A stretch of 64,000 bases of DNA from JAFGJQ01 sp964495075. GTDB taxonomy: Bacteria > Planctomycetota > Phycisphaerae > UBA1845. Each line of letters starts with the position of its first letter. Position 1 is the first letter of the stretch. The notes below the pieces were generated by a model. That model did no database searches. It was given only the letters and a program-made list of their open reading frames with translations, and had not been told where the DNA came from. Both the position numbers and the translations under genes were made by a program. This document shows positions 63,958 through 64,000 of the stretch, in pieces. The stretch is taken from assembly GCA_964495075.1 (NCBI GenBank), contig CAZBUJ010000022.1:3742-67741 (forward strand). Reading direction: 5' to 3'.

Positions 63958-64000
63958 GGCGACGCCCACGAGCACGACGCTTCCTCAAGTGGGTAAGCCT
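63954..64000 (+). CDS. Zinc-ribbon membrane protein, paralogue 3 (partial)
   Basis: The ATG at 63954 overlaps the stop of paralogue 2 (ATGA) and opens the same basic leader, MRRRPRARRFLKWVS, before the window ends. It shows that the array continues to at least a third copy. Confidence 0.7.
   Translation, partial: MRRRPRARRFLKWVS

Overview
The window is 64 kb of GC-rich bacterial DNA that most resembles a Planctomycetota genome, probably of the Phycisphaerae type. The signs are very large secreted proteins carrying DCNGNGVPDECD-type calcium repeats and dockerin-like EF-hands, an ECF sigma factor overlapping a Ser/Thr kinase-TPR gene, small membrane proteins ending in a GHCQHCGYNLTGN...CPECG zinc ribbon, and frequent GTG/TTG starts with 1-4 bp gene overlaps. 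The assignment is inferred from gene families; no rRNA is present.

Left part, 0-33 kb, is ordinary chromosomal housekeeping and metabolism. In order it holds: the 3' end of aspS; thiS-thiG (thiazole synthesis); a divergent GH13 enzyme; lutA-lutB-lutC (lactate oxidation, every junction a GTGA overlap); an HD-domain protein; a phosphotransferase; a GAF-PP2C phosphatase; an osmolyte-type ABC transporter directly followed by egtB-egtD (ergothioneine synthesis); smc; a second PP2C phosphatase; a DUF192 lipoprotein; a UbiD decarboxylase; a POT-type transporter; a B12-binding radical SAM enzyme; gcvT-gcvH; a lipoprotein; an Hpt protein; and a gamma-family PLP enzyme of methionine metabolism. The transporter/egt cluster is the most interesting metabolic unit. 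A permease fused to its binding protein sits beside the two key ergothioneine genes, which suggests uptake and synthesis of the same betaine thiol.

Middle, 33.5-40.7 kb, is an integration and decay zone anchored at a tRNA-Gln(CTG). A tyrosine recombinase gene points at the tRNA and its reading frame runs antisense right through it. Beyond it are a beta-propeller gene and a lipoprotein gene that are both cut, an ISL3-type transposase remnant, an orphan gene that could be an immunity gene, an IS3-family element whose transposase is broken by a 58-bp insertion, and a truncated zinc-ribbon membrane protein.

Right part, 40.7-59.3 kb, holds two enormous exported proteins on the minus strand: an 1841-residue parallel beta-helix/dockerin-like protein and a 2668-residue subtilase-propeller-beta-helix mosaic. 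The subtilase gene is divergent from an ECF sigma-Ser/Thr kinase operon with a recognisable promoter. The beta-helix gene has, at the matching place, only a kinase N-terminal fragment, as if an exoprotein/sigma/kinase module had been duplicated and one copy had decayed.

The end, 59.4-64 kb, is again rearranged. A DsbA-like gene is cut by an IS701-type element whose transposase carries a one-base frameshift. An RHS-core fragment follows, and then a tandem, translationally coupled array of paralogous zinc-ribbon membrane proteins that runs off the window. All coordinates and motifs were read by eye. Family names come from motif recognition and no database search was run.
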